Part shown: positions 23,385 through 35,072 of the stretch, piece by piece
Numbering within the stretch: the stretch's first letter is position 1
Layout of the letters: each line of letters begins with the position of its first letter
From: Capitulum mitella
Lineage: Eukaryota > Arthropoda > Thecostraca > Pollicipedomorpha > Pollicipedidae
Direction: 5' to 3'
DNA: 64,000 nt
Assembly: GCA_030062745.1 (NCBI GenBank)
Contig: CP099839.1
Coordinates: forward strand, 32,718,904-32,782,903
Translations under genes and position numbers: made by a program
Notes under the pieces: model-generated
The model's input: only the letters and a program-made list of their open reading frames with translations
Database searches by the model: none
Told to the model about the DNA's origin: nothing

Positions 23385-23860
23385 TTCGTCACACCATAAA
23401 CAGCATTTTTCAAGGTTTCTCTTTTCTATTATTTCTCGCACTGCATTCCGTGAATACAAATGCCCCTAATTCACATCGTGAACTTGTAAAGCATTAGTTT
23501 TAACGTATTCGAACATTTGTCACCTTTATTCATTCAAGAATGGATTAAACGTTGATCAGCCTTATCTATTCAAGAATGGACTAAACGTGAAATGAAATTA
23601 TACCTGATGATTAAAGTAACTGCCCTCGCCTCCGGAGACATGTTCGGCGCGGAGGCTGAAGTCGACGCCACCTGGTGGTAACATGAATTTATGAACATGA
23701 AATAGGGGAAATCTAGAGATTTTTGTTTGCATCGCTTAACCGCAGAATTTACTGGACCCAACATTCATCTGGCATTTTGCCACCCATCGTTTACCGAATG
23801 GGAGGCAGGGATTTGACTCCCTTTCTTGGGTCAAGAACTTATGTGCAGACTGAAAAATCA
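23385..23860 (-). repeat. Right arm of long inverted repeat
   Basis: Complement of 22108-22583, of equal length. Small differences include one extra G in the CCACCAGGTGG segment and single substitutions near 23530-23470. The high identity means a recent origin or ongoing arm-to-arm gene conversion. Confidence 0.95.
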
Positions 23861-24847
23861 AGCAGTAAGAGACAGAAGGCAGCTGATAGATAAACGGTAG
23901 TCTTCTGGAATACACTATCTACTTCCATTTGAATTTTTTAAATCTGCTCATCGGTTGTCGACGCAGAAGAGCGGACCAAACCCTTGTTCAATGCATGGTT
24001 GACGACAAATTTCCTAAGTGAATTTCCGGTTCAACTAAAATCTGCGGTTACGCGTTGAAAAAAGTAGGACATTGTTATTTCACATGCGACTTTTGATGAC
24101 GCCAGCGCCGGTTGACCGTAAACTGAGCCACGCCTAGTGTTTATCCGGCGGCACATGAAGGCACGGCATCTAGAGATCTCTGCAGAGGCCATCGACAGCC
24201 GCACGTGAACCCTGTCCTTAGTACCCAAGGATTATTCCGAAAACCATGGAGGCTCTTGCGAAACTTTCCATGATGTCTAGGTCGCCTCGAGTGAGTAAAA
24301 GTGAAAAATGCACAAACGGTACTTGTTAGCCACTACGTCACTCTATTTCTCGATGCTTGAAGGAAATGCTTGAAGATGCTGGTTGCACTATTTCCCCTTC
24401 GCTCTACAGATGGCCAGTTTCCATCGACGACCGGAGCACAGCCATGCCACAGCCAGCCAGACCACAACAAGCCCGTTTAAATTCTTCCAGGAGCGAGGTG
24501 GCGCCGTATCGTCGTGGCATCTCGGCGCCTGCGTCGAGTGCCGGCCGTCTATCAATTAGTTCGTCTCGTTAGTGCGGCCGCCCGCCGCCATCTGATCCAC
24601 ACAAGCCTGACCCGGCCACCGGTCTCGCGGACGCCTCCAGAGCGGCGGCTGGTGGTCGACGGTGCCCCGCAGTTCTCCGTGATCCCTTCGCACGTGATCC
24701 GTGAAGACCGTCGCCGATGCGGCCGGCCGTAACTGGGCGCCGTTCGGTGGTTGTCTGCCGGCTGACGACGGCCAGATCTGCGTGTCTCTGTTGCCGGTCA
24801 GTGGGTGTTCCTGAGCACTGTCCAGCGACGTTTTCGGATCGCGCGCT
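23861..24847. other. Intergenic leading into a CpG-rich patch
   Basis: 23861-24420 is ordinary mixed DNA without a gene. 24430-24847 is dense in CG with CCGGCC and CGGCCG words, sharply bounded. It could be a CpG-island-like promoter for the reading at 24848-25246, or another of the window's GC-rich repeat patches. No core promoter motif can be fixed. Confidence 0.4.
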
Positions 24848-25246
24848 GTGACGAATGCGCCGAGTGGGGTATTTCCAACTCGCAGGCGGCCGAGGGTGGA
24901 TTACGTCACCGACGTCCATGGAGAGCATGACGATGGATTATATGGAAAACACCTCGGGAGCCACGGCTCAGTATGTCCTCGATGTGCCTGCGATTCAGAT
25001 GAACAGGACGACGTCACTGCAGTGTCAGCTCAACAAATGATGCACTGTGGTACGTGTGGAACTTCTTACGGCCACAGGCTTATCGCAATAGACGGAACGG
25101 GCATAACCAAAGCCTGGACCACATCGCTAAAGGAAGAACCTTCGCCTCAAAGGTTCTTCGTTACAAATGCAATGCAATGTAAAATGGTACGAGGAGGAGG
25201 AGGTGGGGGAGGTGGGTGCTTCTGGCGGTTGTTTGCAGGCCGATGA
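24848..25246 (+). CDS. Unrecognised short ORF with zinc-ribbon-like cysteines
   Basis: A 132-codon ORF that I do not recognise. It has two CxxC pairs, C43-P-R-C46 and C67-G-T-C70, in the spacing of a zinc ribbon (20 residues between pairs), followed by YGHRL. The tail from residue 110 on is a Gly run caused by a GGA/GGT-rich stretch (about 25190-25220) and is probably not coding. It lies just downstream of a CpG-rich patch, which would suit a first exon. An alternative frame over 24855-25040 is also open, and no splice site is convincing. The chance of a real gene is low to moderate. Confidence 0.2.
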   Translation: MTNAPSGVFPTRRRPRVDYVTDVHGEHDDGLYGKHLGSHGSVCPRCACDSDEQDDVTAVSAQQMMHCGTCGTSYGHRLIAIDGTGITKAWTTSLKEEPSPQRFFVTNAMQCKMVRGGGGGGGGCFWRLFAGR

Positions 25247-26800
25247 TTGGTTCCCGTCCCATGAGCTCACCCTAAGTTATGCGCGGGCCTGGACTTGGGA
25301 GACGGCCAGAGGCTGGCGTCACAGACGCTACCTAAACAATGCATGTTTCTATTAGTTATACAACTTACCCGGCCACTACACGTCACCGGCAGCCAGGAGG
25401 CTGCTAGGGACTGCATAGAGGCCCGCACATATATAAGCGTGTCTCATGCACCAGGAAAAATGCGAATGAAGCGCATACATCAGCAATGTAGAGGAAGCTT
25501 TAGTCCTAAAGCTATTCTGCACTGGCCAAGATGAATATAGAAAGACAAAATAAATCTAGGTTTTGCTAGTTTAAGTTCCTTCAAGAAGCAATATCGTGTA
25601 ATATTGGCTGCCTGACACCGCCCTTGACGTTTAGTATTTTTAAGTTTGCGGTATTGTAAGCTAGGCCCATGGATTCGTTTGGTGTAGTTTAAAGCAAAAG
25701 CTGAAGAGCATTCCGATTTTTTTTAGGGGGAAGGAGGGCCGAAAATCCTTCCTACGAGATTTAGTGCTAGGAAATTCCCGGAATAGGTTTCGTGATTTTA
25801 ACAGGGGCGAAAAAGTTGCAACTTCCCATCGCACGTATGCGACAGCGGGCACGTTCATAGATGGCTATTATGAGCGCTTTGTATTTCTGTAAGTGCTTTT
25901 AACTGGTATTGAGCTATCATGCACCCAGAACTGCACGCTAAGAGTCACGTGTCAGACACAGTTTCAGCATGAGGTACCGCTGCAATGATTTACCAGCAGC
26001 GTTTCATTGTGACTGCTCCCCGAAATGAGCATTCAGTTGTCCGCTTGCCACCGCACGCCGTGTTATCAAAGACGTACGAATCAAAAGGGTGGCTAGTGTT
26101 TCACATTTGCTGTCCGAGTGCGTCTCTGACAGAACAAGACATCGAATTTCAATTCTGAAGCCAATCAAATACTTTCCTACGCTTAGGGATTTTGTCTTCA
26201 CTCGACCTTAACTCATGAGCATTCAATGTCACTACTCCCAACATTCTACGACAGGTTGGTCTCTGTGTTATATCGCAATTTCAAAGCCTTGCAAACCTCC
26301 TTTCTCGATTGTAGTCATCCCGCCTGAACAAGCCAAACATAAGAACGGAATTAGTTTACATTCATCCTGCGCTAAGCATGTGAAGAGAATAACCCACCTC
26401 CTTCTGCTGCACTCGTGAAGTGAATAAAAAAATGGAGACAAAAAATTTCTAGTCCATCAAAGTCGTGACAGCAGAGTACACAATCAACCACGCACAACAA
26501 TCGGCGCCTGGCCAACCTAGGGATTACCGTACCACGAGTATAACTCAATGGCATAACTATAATAGTGTCCTAGTCTAGTACGACATGCGGAGTCTTGTAT
26601 CTCTCAGCCGGTGCTCGGGCACCGACGAAAAAAAGATTAGCACCACCTAGCAGAAAATGACACCACCAAAAGAAACAAGTGTTGCAGAGGCAGCATTTGT
26701 TAATAGTCTGGAAATAGACCGATTTCAAACACATTTTAAGATGTACACTACGTAAACAATGCTGTACATACAGGCAACCAAGTGTCTACATCATATCACC
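25247..26800. other. No gene seen
   Basis: Mixed DNA with only short unrecognised ORFs on both strands. Confidence 0.45.
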
Positions 26801-27330
26801 AGGCAGAGACGGATACAGGATTTCACCAAGGGGGGATGGCCAGAGCAGGGCCGCTCTGTAGATATGCTAGAGTAGGCCGTAGATTTGCTCTGAAGGAAAG
26901 TTGGTATGTTGAAATCTAGGATGAAATATTTCTTAAAATTTTTCGTATTTTTACCATTACCATTGTCGTATTTTACCACATGGATTCACAACAAAATCAT
27001 TTCCGTCACGTTATCTGAGAAAATTTTGTGATTGCTCCCCTACGAAGTGACGGAAATATGACAACAACGGCGGAATTTTAGGTGGCTACGTCCCTCCATA
27101 TGTTTGAAATGCCGTCCCTGTATCTTGTCCAGGAGCCCCTCTATACTTTTGTAGTTTCTGGAGACTTTTTTGCTAGATTAGGTCAGGCTCCCTCTTACAC
27201 TTGTAGGGACACTTTTGGTGGTATCGGGCCGTTTGCCGTGTCAGGGCGCTCTTGTGGTCTCGGGTTCATTTTACAGTCTTACCTGTACCACGGACCAGGT
27301 ACGTTCGATCGTAAGACCAGGTACGTATCG
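26801..27330 (+). repeat. Copy of the GGATCC-start / GGCCCC repeat
   Basis: ACGGATACAGGATTTCACC followed by a G-run (26809) parallels the start at 21437 (CGGATCCGGGATTTCACC). At 27110-27300, phrases CCAGGAGCCCCTC, GGGACACTTTTGGTGGTAT and TCTCGGGTTCATTTTACAG follow the same order as 21580-21660 (GGGGCACTTTTGGTGGTCT, TCTCAGGTTCCTTTTACAG). This is a second, shorter, plus-strand copy of that repeat without the long inverted arms. Confidence 0.7.
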
Positions 27331-28917
27331 ATGGGCCAGTTTTCGAGAGCAAATAAGGCCGATTTTAAAGTTTTTACGGTTATTTCCACTTAAGGGTTTT
27401 TCTGGTTTTATTCACACACTGACACACACATCAGCAAACACATAAACGCGTCTCACCGCCATCTGCAGTATCACGAACAAGATCGGCACGTCTAACAAAT
27501 AGACACACAGAGAAGTGAAATGGCATAGCTGCCTAGCATAGCAGCACAACATGCTCTAAAGGAGAGATTCACCCCATTTTTGTTCGCAACGAGTCCTACC
27601 ACTGAACATTCGAGTTGCCGTCTATTGAATTGCCCTGACCTTCTCGATAATACATTTAACCGAATCAACATGAAGGTTTGCACCCATCTGTATACCTTGC
27701 TTTGCTACAATAATTACCTCACTGATCAAAGGCCCTCTAATGCTTCCAAAGAGCACTGAGTTGTCGTTAAGAGTTTCGTGTTTCCCTGATGCACCTTATC
27801 ATTCAAGCTCACAATCATTCACTGACGTGAACGCCCGTAAAACCGTGTGGACAGATCCAAAATTTGTGATCAGTCGTTTCTGAAAAGCTCCTGCATCTTG
27901 GAACATATCGACGTATCTGTTGTTCCAAGCTTGTGAAGCGAAACATTTGTTTATATGGTTCGAGTAATTATTTCGTAATGCAAACTTCTTTACGCACAGA
28001 GTACTTGACTTCGGAGAGGTGAATACGTTTGTATACGCGCCAGACAAACAGATGTAGCCAAACTCTGTCTCCCAACTGTGTTCCTATATTTTCGTATGCT
28101 CTTTGTGATATTGTTGGAACAGTATCTTATGGGATATTTTGCCCCTTTGTCCTTCAACAGAACAAATGCAACAGGCGGATGTTTGAGTGGGCCACTTTGC
28201 TTTTGTGTTGCGCCTTGCCTCTATTGACTTGAAATGCTGCAGATAAAACCGCCATAATCGAGCAGGGTGTCCTCCATTAAATGCATTCCCTTTACATCTA
28301 CAAAGCTGACAATTCTTGCATCCGCAGCAAGAACGTCATTTGAATTTCTTAGACTTTTGTTGCACCAATATTCCAATCTATGCAAACAAAACTTTGGCAA
28401 ATCAGTGTACCATCAGTTGCATGATATCGAATCAATGTTTTCCACTGCAAATTTTCTTGTCCGTAGCCAAGACATTCATAATGCCCTTCTAAAACATGTT
28501 CTTAATTCCTTTTGCATGTTTCCTCAAATATAGCAAAATTTCTACCCAATGAATTATTTGGTCCATTCAGCTTTTGATACGATTTCTCGTCTAACCTAAA
28601 TATTTTTTTTAGCCTTCATGAAAGCTTTTGTCTACCATTCCCACTCCACCTCCATGCTGGAGTAAAATTATGTTTTCTTAATGATTTCTCTCTCTTCCCA
28701 TTGCATAAGAACCTAAATAGCTGAACGCCAATTAAAGTGCTTTACAAAATTCTAGGATGGATCTGGAAGAGTCATGAACAAATCCACCAATTTTGACAAA
28801 ACTAAAGCTTTGATAAGTCATGCTTTACCGTACACCGTTAGGTGTGATAGCGCCAGCTTTTTATAGCGGCTTGAATTTCTGGAAGCATTCTTTCATAGTT
28901 TTCCTGTACGTTTGATA
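27331..28917. other. Intergenic; possible decayed coding stretch on the minus strand
   Basis: The minus strand from about 28260 to 27799 is unusually open: an 82-codon ORF (28047-27799) and further readings upstream in shifted frames with protein-like composition (for example NNYSNHINKCFASQAWNNRY). I do not recognise the family; an old transposase is one possibility. Otherwise AT-rich DNA with no gene. Confidence 0.25.
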
Positions 28918-30080
28918 CAGTAAATGCCTGTAATCATGCGATCCAGGAAACTTTAAACGTGACGTTTTCTTGGATCGTTTTCTTGAATCTCTTTTTTGCA
29001 TGGCATCTTACACCTCCCAAATGAAAGCAATACAGCATTTATTTATAAATATATATTTCAACACCGATCCAATAAGCGCCTTAACCCCAAAAGGCCAAGC
29101 AAAAATTGGTCTCTTCAACTTGAGACAATATTAAAATTGCAAGCCTGTACAACAAATGTAGGCATATTTTGATACATCTGTATTTTATGCTTCCAAGTCA
29201 AGGTCACCTACACAACAGATAATGGCAACACCCGCGGTCTCGAGGATGCAATGAAGGTATACATTGTCCAATGTTTCTTGACACTACTCAGAAGGTGAAG
29301 TTGACCAACAACAAAACATTCACAAATCTCTCAGGTGAGTATTAAGTATTAATATACTTGAATGCATTAATGAGTTTTTGTTGTAATAAGGTAAAATATA
29401 ATTGGCCTTGAGCTCATAATACCCCCAAAAATGCGAAAACAAATTAATTCTATATTTATGCCAGAGGCATTTCTCATGGATAGTTTTTCAAAAAAGGACT
29501 TTTTGAAAAAAACGAGGAAGGCCCGTGGCCGAAATGTAGCAATAATTTGTTTTTTGTGTGTTTTTTGGATCTTATGGGCTTAACGCCAATCTTATTTTAC
29601 GGTACTGAGTATGCTGAAGAAGCGATGGATAACTGGCAGATTATTGCATTAAGCTCGCGTGGTGGGATATTCATGAAATTTTCCCCCGTTTTCAGTTCGG
29701 TTTCAGTTTCGTTTTCCAGCTTGTTGCAGTCTTTTTCTTTACCACTGTCTGCTGATTCTGAAAGTTATCTACTCATTTTTGGTCACATTTCAACATCAAG
29801 AAAATTCAGATCCTTTGTACAAAAATGATCGAGTTGAATTTGGCATACCTGAAGCCATTATACCTATAACGCATGTCAACTTAATGAGTTCAAAAAACGT
29901 ATGAAGAAAGATCTGCTAGGAATACCAGAAAAAAAATGAAATATTTCGATCTCGACGTTTCACAAAAATTGTTGCACTCGGCCTAGTCTCGTGTAAGAAT
30001 TTGTGTGAAACGTCGAGATCGAACTATTCCGTTTTCCTGGTACTCCTAACAGATTTTCCTGGTATCGTCCAAGAATGTAT
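28918..30080 (+). repeat. Repeat F, copy 1 (palindrome-ended)
   Basis: Aligns with 30318-31078 in the same orientation. Shared phrases in order include AATCATGCGATCCA, CAAGCCTGTACA, CACAACAGATAATG, a TTTTTC...CTGTC segment, GAAGYCATTATA, and a closing palindrome. Copy 1 has about 400 extra bases in its middle. No coding sense. The copies lie about 240 bases apart and look like a tandem duplication or two insertions of one element. Confidence 0.8.
29913..30055. repeat. Palindrome at the end of repeat F copy 1
   Basis: TTCGATCTCGACGTTTCACA at about 29945 is repeated in inverse at about 30004-30023, and the outer parts (TACCAGRAAAA / TTTTCCTGGTA) extend the stem imperfectly. The loop contains CACTCGGCCTAGTCTCGTG. 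Confidence 0.9.
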
Positions 30081-30317
30081 GTACGTCTCTGGATAGTCCA
30101 CACCAAAAGGGTTACTATGATGCCCAGCATCATAAAGATATAAAGTCAGGTAAGTTAGTCGAGCACATACGATAAATAGAAAATTATACAACAATCTTAA
30201 TTCAAAGCAGTCCAGTCAATGGGTCACAAGATATTTCTGTAAAGAGCAAACAAACTTATTCACCGACAAGTGGGTCATATCCGATGGCAGCCATTGTACA
30301 GCCTGGCTGCCATTTTA

Positions 30318-31078
30318 CAGAGTAAACGTTTGCAATCATGCGATCCAAGAAACTTTGCAAGCCGTTTTCTTGGATCGGTTTTTTGCATCTTTTTATTTGC
30401 AGGGGATCCTATAGTTCTCGATTTCTGTTTCAATTAAAAGCAATAAAATCATATTTTGTATATCAATATTTTAAGCTGGATTCTTTAAGCAAATTTACCC
30501 AAAAAGGCCGGGAAACATTACAATCTTGAACTTAATTCAATATTAGGATTCCAAGCCTGTACAGCACATGCAGGCATATCTTAATGTATCCGTATTTGAT
30601 GCCTCCAAGACACCGTGGCCGACACAACAGATAATGATGTTAATTTGTAATGGACGGTGATGATAATTCATGATGTTTTCTTTCCTTCTCAGTTGCGTAT
30701 CAATTTCTTTTTTCAGCTTGCTGAGTCATTGGCTTTTTCTCTGTCAATGTGTGTTCATACCCTCTGAAAGACGTCTACGCATTTTTTTTTGTGGTTTCTC
30801 AACATCATCAAGGAAGTTCGAATCCTCTTAAAAAATCTATCAAATTGACATTTGGCAAGCCTGAAGTCATTATAGCTATAATGCATGTAACATGATGAGC
30901 CCAAAAATGTACAGGAAATATCTTTTAGGACTCTACCAGAAAAACGGAGTATTCCGATCTCGACGTTTCACAAAAACTCCAGCACTCGGCTTTGCCTCGT
31001 GTTAGATTTTTTGTGAAACGTCTCGATCAGAAGATGCCGTTTTCCTGGTATCTGGTGTCGTCCAAGAATGTATATTCC
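30318..31078 (+). repeat. Repeat F, copy 2 with its palindrome
   Basis: Shorter direct copy of 28918-30080. Its end palindrome (about 30930-31055) pairs CCGATCTCGACGTTTCACA with TGTGAAACGTCTCGATC around a loop with GCACTCGGCTTTGCCTCGTG, itself a small hairpin. The flanks TACCAGAAAAACGG and CCGTTTTCCTGGTA form the outer stem. Confidence 0.85.
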
Positions 31079-32099
31079 CCTTGCCTTTCCAGAATGAATG
31101 ATTTTAGACTTTCTTGTGGTAACTGACACGGAATTTTGTTGCATAATAGCCGAAACAAAATCCACGACCTCCGCAGCGGTTTTTGTCTCCCAGCCGGGCT
31201 CGTGCGGATCCATTTATTTCATTAAAAAAAAACTTCAAATGAAAATAAAAAACCTGAAAAGATGGCGACCGACATCCGAATTTTTTCCTGAGGGGAATTT
31301 GCCCCGCCTCTGCCTCCACTGGGACCCTGACCCCCCTGGTCTGAAGTGGGTCTCCAGTCCTGGGTCATAGACACTACAGTTTGTGTTGTTTGTTGATATC
31401 ATTAAATGCAAAATTGTTTGATTATATTATGGTCGTAAAGCTTTCATGACCTGTTTCTCCGCTGAAGCCCTGTTGTTAGTTAATCTTAAAATTCGTAACA
31501 TATTCAAATCGCCAAGTCATTCGCCGTATGTGGCTAAATTTAATGATAAAAACGACAAACTGATTATACCGTTTTACTGCTGCTTCAGTTTTTCGAAAGA
31601 CGATGATCTGCTGTGGAACCGCAGAGCCTTATCTACATTTCCAGTTAAAGCCTTCCACGCGCCGGCCGACGCTCGTGACCGAAAATCGCCCAATATTAGG
31701 CTGTTATTTTGCTCCGGATCCCGGCAGAATTCAACGCCCAGAATTATTTTGACGTCACGACGTGGCAAATTTGATCGACTGACAGGGATATATTAAACGT
31801 TTGAAGGCCTCATCGTGTGCGATTCGGGCGTGATTAATACAAAACAGAAGGCAAGGAGTTGCTGTTCAACCCCCAGGCGCCCGCAGATTCAGTCTTTCTT
31901 TTTACAAGCCCGCGTCTCATGTTATCACAAGCATTCGGATCAAGATTATTATGTATAGAAATGTCTAGGTCACATCGACACTTCAAGTTTATCTTCGAGG
32001 TCAGCATCAAACTACCTCCCACCTGACATCAACAACACGTCATATTCCCCACGGACATCAGCAGCTGTCCAGCTTCCCTTTAAACTCACGACAGTTGGA
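31079..32099. other. No gene seen
   Basis: Mixed DNA. A 116-codon ORF at 31446-31796 has an open antisense partner and no recognisable domain. Confidence 0.4.
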
Positions 32100-32690
32100 G
32101 ATCTGGGTGGTACCGATTAGGCGGCGGTGCTCTGCCAGTGGCGTCTGCCCCCCCCCCCCCACCCTCCGGCTGACCCAGGCCAGCCGCTGTCACATCGGCC
32201 GGGCCTGGCCTCGTGTATGCAGCCGGCCGACCAGCGCAGGGACGCATCCGACCGGACCGCTGCGCCGCCGCGCCGGCGCCAGACCGACCGGCGCCGGCCG
32301 GCAGTGTGCAGGAAACCAGCCGGCCACCGCGCGGGTCAGACGGCCCACCGTTCGCCCACTTCCGGCTCGGTACTGGAGCACGACCAGGACAAAGCCGCAC
32401 GTTTGAGACGGCCCACTGTCCGCCGACTTCCGGCCTGGTATTGGAGTACGGCCCGGACAGAGCCGCGCGGGTCAGACGGCCCACTGCCCGCCCACTTCCG
32501 GCTCGGTATTGGAATACGGCCCAGACAGAGACGAATGGGCCGGTACGTGCGCCGCGCCGCACCCGCCTCCCGGCACATAGCTGCTGGCCAGCTGAATAAC
32601 TAGTCAGGCGATTCGCTCGGCTGTCAGACCGCGTGCGTGCATACACCAGCTGCACGGCAGCGCCGACCGGTTCGGCCCGGCTGCACAACT
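32100..32690. other. CpG-rich patch
   Basis: Dense in CG and CCGGCC words. It carries overlapping ORFs of up to 200 codons on both strands and in several frames, all low-complexity Arg/Pro/Ala-rich. A tandem repeat occupies 32331-32530. Confidence 0.6.
32331..32530. repeat. 67-68-bp minisatellite
   Basis: Three units marked by GACGGCCCAC at 32339, 32406 and 32474, each followed by CCGCCCACTTCCGG-like sequence, CTCGGTATTGGAGTACG and RGACARAGCC. Confidence 0.85.
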
Positions 32691-33025
32691 GCAGCCCTGA
32701 CGCACCTTTGTGGAAATGTTTTGTGGGGTTTCTACGGCCGGCATCCGTACACGTGAATCGGTTAGCGCAGCCACCTGTTTCGCGATGGCGGGACGGCCTG
32801 CTTCGATCGGTCGCCCAGGGTCGAAGATCTCAGCGCCGCTCCGTGGTCCACTGCCTGCTTAATGAACGAGATCTCACAATCCATCACATCTCGATGGTCG
32901 GGGTAAATATGGGCTGAATGATTATGAATCGGTATGATCGATCGCCATCGATTCGTACCAGAGCATGGCTGACCCGTTTAAATGAACGGACGTGGCTGCG
33001 CTCCCGCAGCTCCTGGTTTCCCCTC
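32691..33025. other. No gene seen
   Basis: Ordinary sequence between the CpG-rich patch and MITE B. Short ORFs only. Confidence 0.4.
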
Positions 33026-34309
33026 TTAACCCTCTTCCGTGCTCCTGCCCGGTATGTACTACTCCGTGCTGGGGGGAAAGATCTTGCCCCCCGCGATCTC
33101 CATTACTACTGGCCCGATTGCCTAGCAAAAAGCGGTGTGCGATAGCCTGTAGCGAGATCTATGCTTCCAAAAAAGGAAGTCTAAAAATTTTAAAAAGGGC
33201 GAGAAGGCGGTTAAAATGAGCGCAAACTAATGATTTATTTATACCAGCTTTTTGACCACATTTTATGACCGGTTTCATTCTACTTCACGTCATTTTACCG
33301 GCAGTACGCCTATTGTGCACCCTACGGAGAGGTCGATTTTCGAGATTCGTAAGCGTATCCAGGGCACATAAAAAGGGTATACGTTTTGGGAGAAATTTTA
33401 ATTCATTCTACAGCAAATTTCGAGTCTGGCGGTCTTATTTTTGTTCGGAAAACACTTCCACATGTGTCACATGTCATATCACAAAAATATGACAAATGCC
33501 CACAGGCGGATCTCTTTACCGGAAGTGTGGTAACTTTCTTCATTGTGAAATATTGCTAATTGGCCATAATGTTCAAAGATATTGCGAATGTTATTTTGCG
33601 CTGTGGTTAAAGTTTGCATTTTGTACTTATAAATGCACAATATTTTGGACTAATGAAATCATGGACGTAACCAAAGCACATGAAGGGGACATTTTTTGCA
33701 AAATGTACTCCGAATCTAGTGACCTAATGTTTGACAAGAAAAACATTCCCATATGAATATTTCCGTATCATGGTATCTACACATTGGAGATGCAAGTAGG
33801 TGAGTCCAGGTGACAGACAAGAGGGGTCAATAACTGTATGGTGATTCCTGTGTTTTATTCCGTGAACTGAGTACCAGTTTCTGAGGAATAAGGAGAAATC
33901 AAGTATCCCTTTCATCTTACTCTGGAGCCGCCTCCGACCTCCATTATCAGTGAAATACTCACCAATTAAAAATACTTGAAAATGCGCAGATTCCAAATAT
34001 TTCAATCATTTCAACTGTATGTGACATTATCAAGGGCATCAAAGTAGTAAACGACCACGTCGAATTGCGCGATCCCCAGAAAGCGCCATACTCCTGAAAG
34101 ATGCCTCCTAAAAACGTCTCCTGGAACCGCCTCTAGGGCAAGGAAATTTTTGACATTTTTTTGCAACATGCGAAAAACAAATTTAGGAAGAGCCACCAAG
34201 TTTCGTAAAGCAGCTCCAAAAAGCCCGGGAATGGCGAGCGAAAAAAAAAATGGAAGAGGGCCAGAATCTGCCCACCCCCCACCACGGAATGGGGGGACCA
34301 TAACCATAA
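33026..34309 (-). mobile_element. MITE family B, copy 2
   Basis: Left end TTAACCCTCTTCCGTG with CCCCC tracts nearby. The right end, read in inverse, is TTATGGT...CATTCCGTGGTGGGGGG. It aligns in inverse with 10867-12005 (see that entry). Non-coding, about 1.28 kb. The TTAA at the left and TTAT at the right suggest an old TTAA duplication. Confidence 0.75.
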
Positions 34310-34327
34310 GCGTGGTCAGCCGGTTTT

Positions 34328-34525
34328 CGTGCTAGTCCGTACCGCTCCTGTGAGGCTGCCCGTGCTGGTCCGGACCAGTGCCATGTGGCTGTCCGTGCTG
34401 GTCCGGACCAGTGTCATATGGCTGTCCGTGCTGGTCCGGACCAGTGCCATCTGGCTGTCCGTGCTGGTCCGGACCAGTGCCATGTGGCCGTCCGTGCTGG
34501 TCCGGACCAGTCCCGTGAGGCTGTC
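34328..34525 (+). repeat. 33-bp minisatellite
   Basis: Six units start at 34328, 34361, 34394, 34427, 34460 and 34493 with CGTGCTGGTCCGGACCAG (the first unit degenerate). Because 33 is a multiple of three, both strands show 11-residue repeat ORFs (LVRTSAMWLSV-like on plus, ALVRTSTDSHM-like on minus). These are by-products of the repeat, not supported proteins. Confidence 0.95.
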
Positions 34526-34947
34526 CCGTGAGGCTTGTTGCACTGTCGTCCAGCGAAGCTGGCCCGATGGCGTCACGTCTGCGCAGCATCGCCGACTAAC
34601 GGAGAATTCCTCTGATGGCAGCAGGTCGTTGCTCGAACCTGTGAGAAGTTCCAGGTGGGCAGTCAGCGTAATACGACATCCGCTAACCACAGAGGGCGTC
34701 TTCCATGCGGCAGTGGATGGTCGACCTGAAGTGTCCCGCGAAGAAAATGGCTATTTCGCAACACATCAGCGGTGGCCTGCGCCAGAACGGACTGTTCTCT
34801 CAGACCACCTGGTAACCTGGCAAAACGAAACGACGCCGACAAAGGCGCACTTTCTCTGGCCTCCTCTACTGAGGACAGCTACTGACATGGAGTCTCCTGA
34901 CCCTCTGTGCTGAGGGCAGCGGCCCTGGCGTCCCTTCGCCGTCGCCT

Positions 34948-35072
34948 GGTTTACCACTGAGCAAACAGTCACCGCAGGCTGGTTTACCAGTCAGCAGACG
35001 GTCGCCGTCAGCCGGTTTACCAGACGGCCACCGTGGGCCGGTTTACCAGTCAGCAGACGGTCGCCGTCGGCC
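34948..35072 (+). repeat. Second 33-bp minisatellite
   Basis: Units starting GGTTTACCA at 34948, 34981, 35014 (short, 26 bases) and 35040, containing GTCAGCAGACGGTCGCCGTC. It is a different sequence from the array 420 bases upstream although the period is equal. Confidence 0.9.

Noticed and set aside
22204..23764. Two identical 31-residue ORF starts on opposite strands (MLGPVNSAVKRCKQKSL...)
   Set aside because: They are the same DNA in the two arms of the long inverted repeat, not two genes.
32086..32688. 200-codon minus-strand ORF, the second longest in the window
   Set aside because: It runs through a 67-68-bp tandem repeat in CpG-rich DNA; several other frames are equally open and the residues are low-complexity.
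34329..34913. 194-codon ORF with 11-residue repeats
   Set aside because: The repeats follow from a 33-bp minisatellite; the opposite strand also shows an 11-residue repeat ORF.
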